This document shows, piece after piece, positions 62,543-62,635 of a stretch of DNA of 62,635 nt. Source of the DNA: an uncultured Prevotella sp. (GTDB lineage: Bacteria > Bacteroidota > Bacteroidia > Bacteroidales > Bacteroidaceae); the NCBI GenBank assembly GCA_934256705.1, contig CAKQPF010000014.1:1-62635 (forward strand), written 5' to 3'. Made by a program: the position numbers and the translations under genes. The notes below the pieces were generated by a model that was not told where the DNA came from, searched no databases, and was given only the letters and a program-made list of their open reading frames with translations. The number at the start of each line of letters is the position of its first letter. The stretch's first letter is position 1.

Positions 62543-62635
62543 ACATTTAGATTATTAAGTAGGGTGTCCAGTTCGTTGTACCAATTTCAGCTCACATTCT
62601 TGAGCGTTTTGGTCCGTTCCGTAACCCAGTTCTTG
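62543..62635. other. Window edge, no gene assigned
   Basis: On the minus strand two frames are open from the window edge. One reads KNWVTERTKTLKNVS then a stop at about 62592. The other reads to a stop near 62554. Either could be the end of an upstream gene; the piece is too short to identify. Confidence 0.3.

Noticed and set aside
1..62635. tRNA or rRNA genes
   Set aside because: No tRNA-like cloverleaf with a GTTCRANNC T-arm and no rRNA sequence was recognised in any intergenic region on either strand.

Overview
The window looks like chromosomal DNA of a Bacteroidales gut or rumen commensal, most likely Prevotella sensu lato. Evidence: three SusC/SusD pairs, lipoproteins with Bacteroidetes lipoboxes, type IX-like C-terminal sorting motifs, and promoters of the Bacteroidetes form (TTTG, about 19-20 bp, TAnnTTTG). 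The genus is an inference; no 16S, tRNA or other diagnostic gene was recognised.

Layout. 1-2.1 kb: a broken ORF6N-type gene and an RsmF-like rRNA methyltransferase. 2.1-7.0 kb: a PorE-like OmpA lipoprotein and a large secreted MG2-like protein. 7.2-9.1 kb: a secreted PL10-type pectate lyase. 9.1-10.9 kb: a repeat-rich island with a REP-type tyrosine transposase and its palindromes, a 45-bp tandem repeat behind an orphan promoter, and a phased 22-bp repeat array. 10.9-18.8 kb: a minus-strand operon of SusC, SusD, a lipoprotein with a giant Gly-Thr tract, and a thioredoxin-like protein. 19.2-37.3 kb: a seven-gene minus-strand operon, FAS1 lipoprotein-SusC-SusD-FAS1-FAS1-SusC-SusD. 37.3-38.0 kb: a 241-bp palindrome. 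38.0-47.4 kb: a large secreted protein, then a rhamnogalacturonan lyase (PL11) and a rhamnogalacturonan acetylesterase (CE12). 47.4-48.2 kb: a second 22-bp array and an AT-rich hairpin element. 48.2-62.6 kb: housekeeping genes (sppA, lpxK, thiL, a PHP hydrolase, a Rel/SpoT homologue, fhs, ribH, a TPR membrane protein, recF, a DUF721 protein, 5-formyl-THF cyclo-ligase), with a third 22-bp array after recF.

How it works together. PL10, PL11 and CE12 suggest breakdown of homogalacturonan and rhamnogalacturonan-I pectin at the cell surface or outside the cell. The SusCD systems and FAS1 lipoproteins would form surface uptake complexes, but their substrate cannot be read from the sequence. No HTCS, ECF-sigma/anti-sigma pair or SusR-like regulator is present.

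The most unusual content is intergenic. At least seven interspersed repeat families occupy the gaps. The most striking is a degenerate repeat phased at exactly 22 bp without indels at three distant loci (5, 6-7 and 8 units). It is non-coding, is not CRISPR, and matches no element class I can name.
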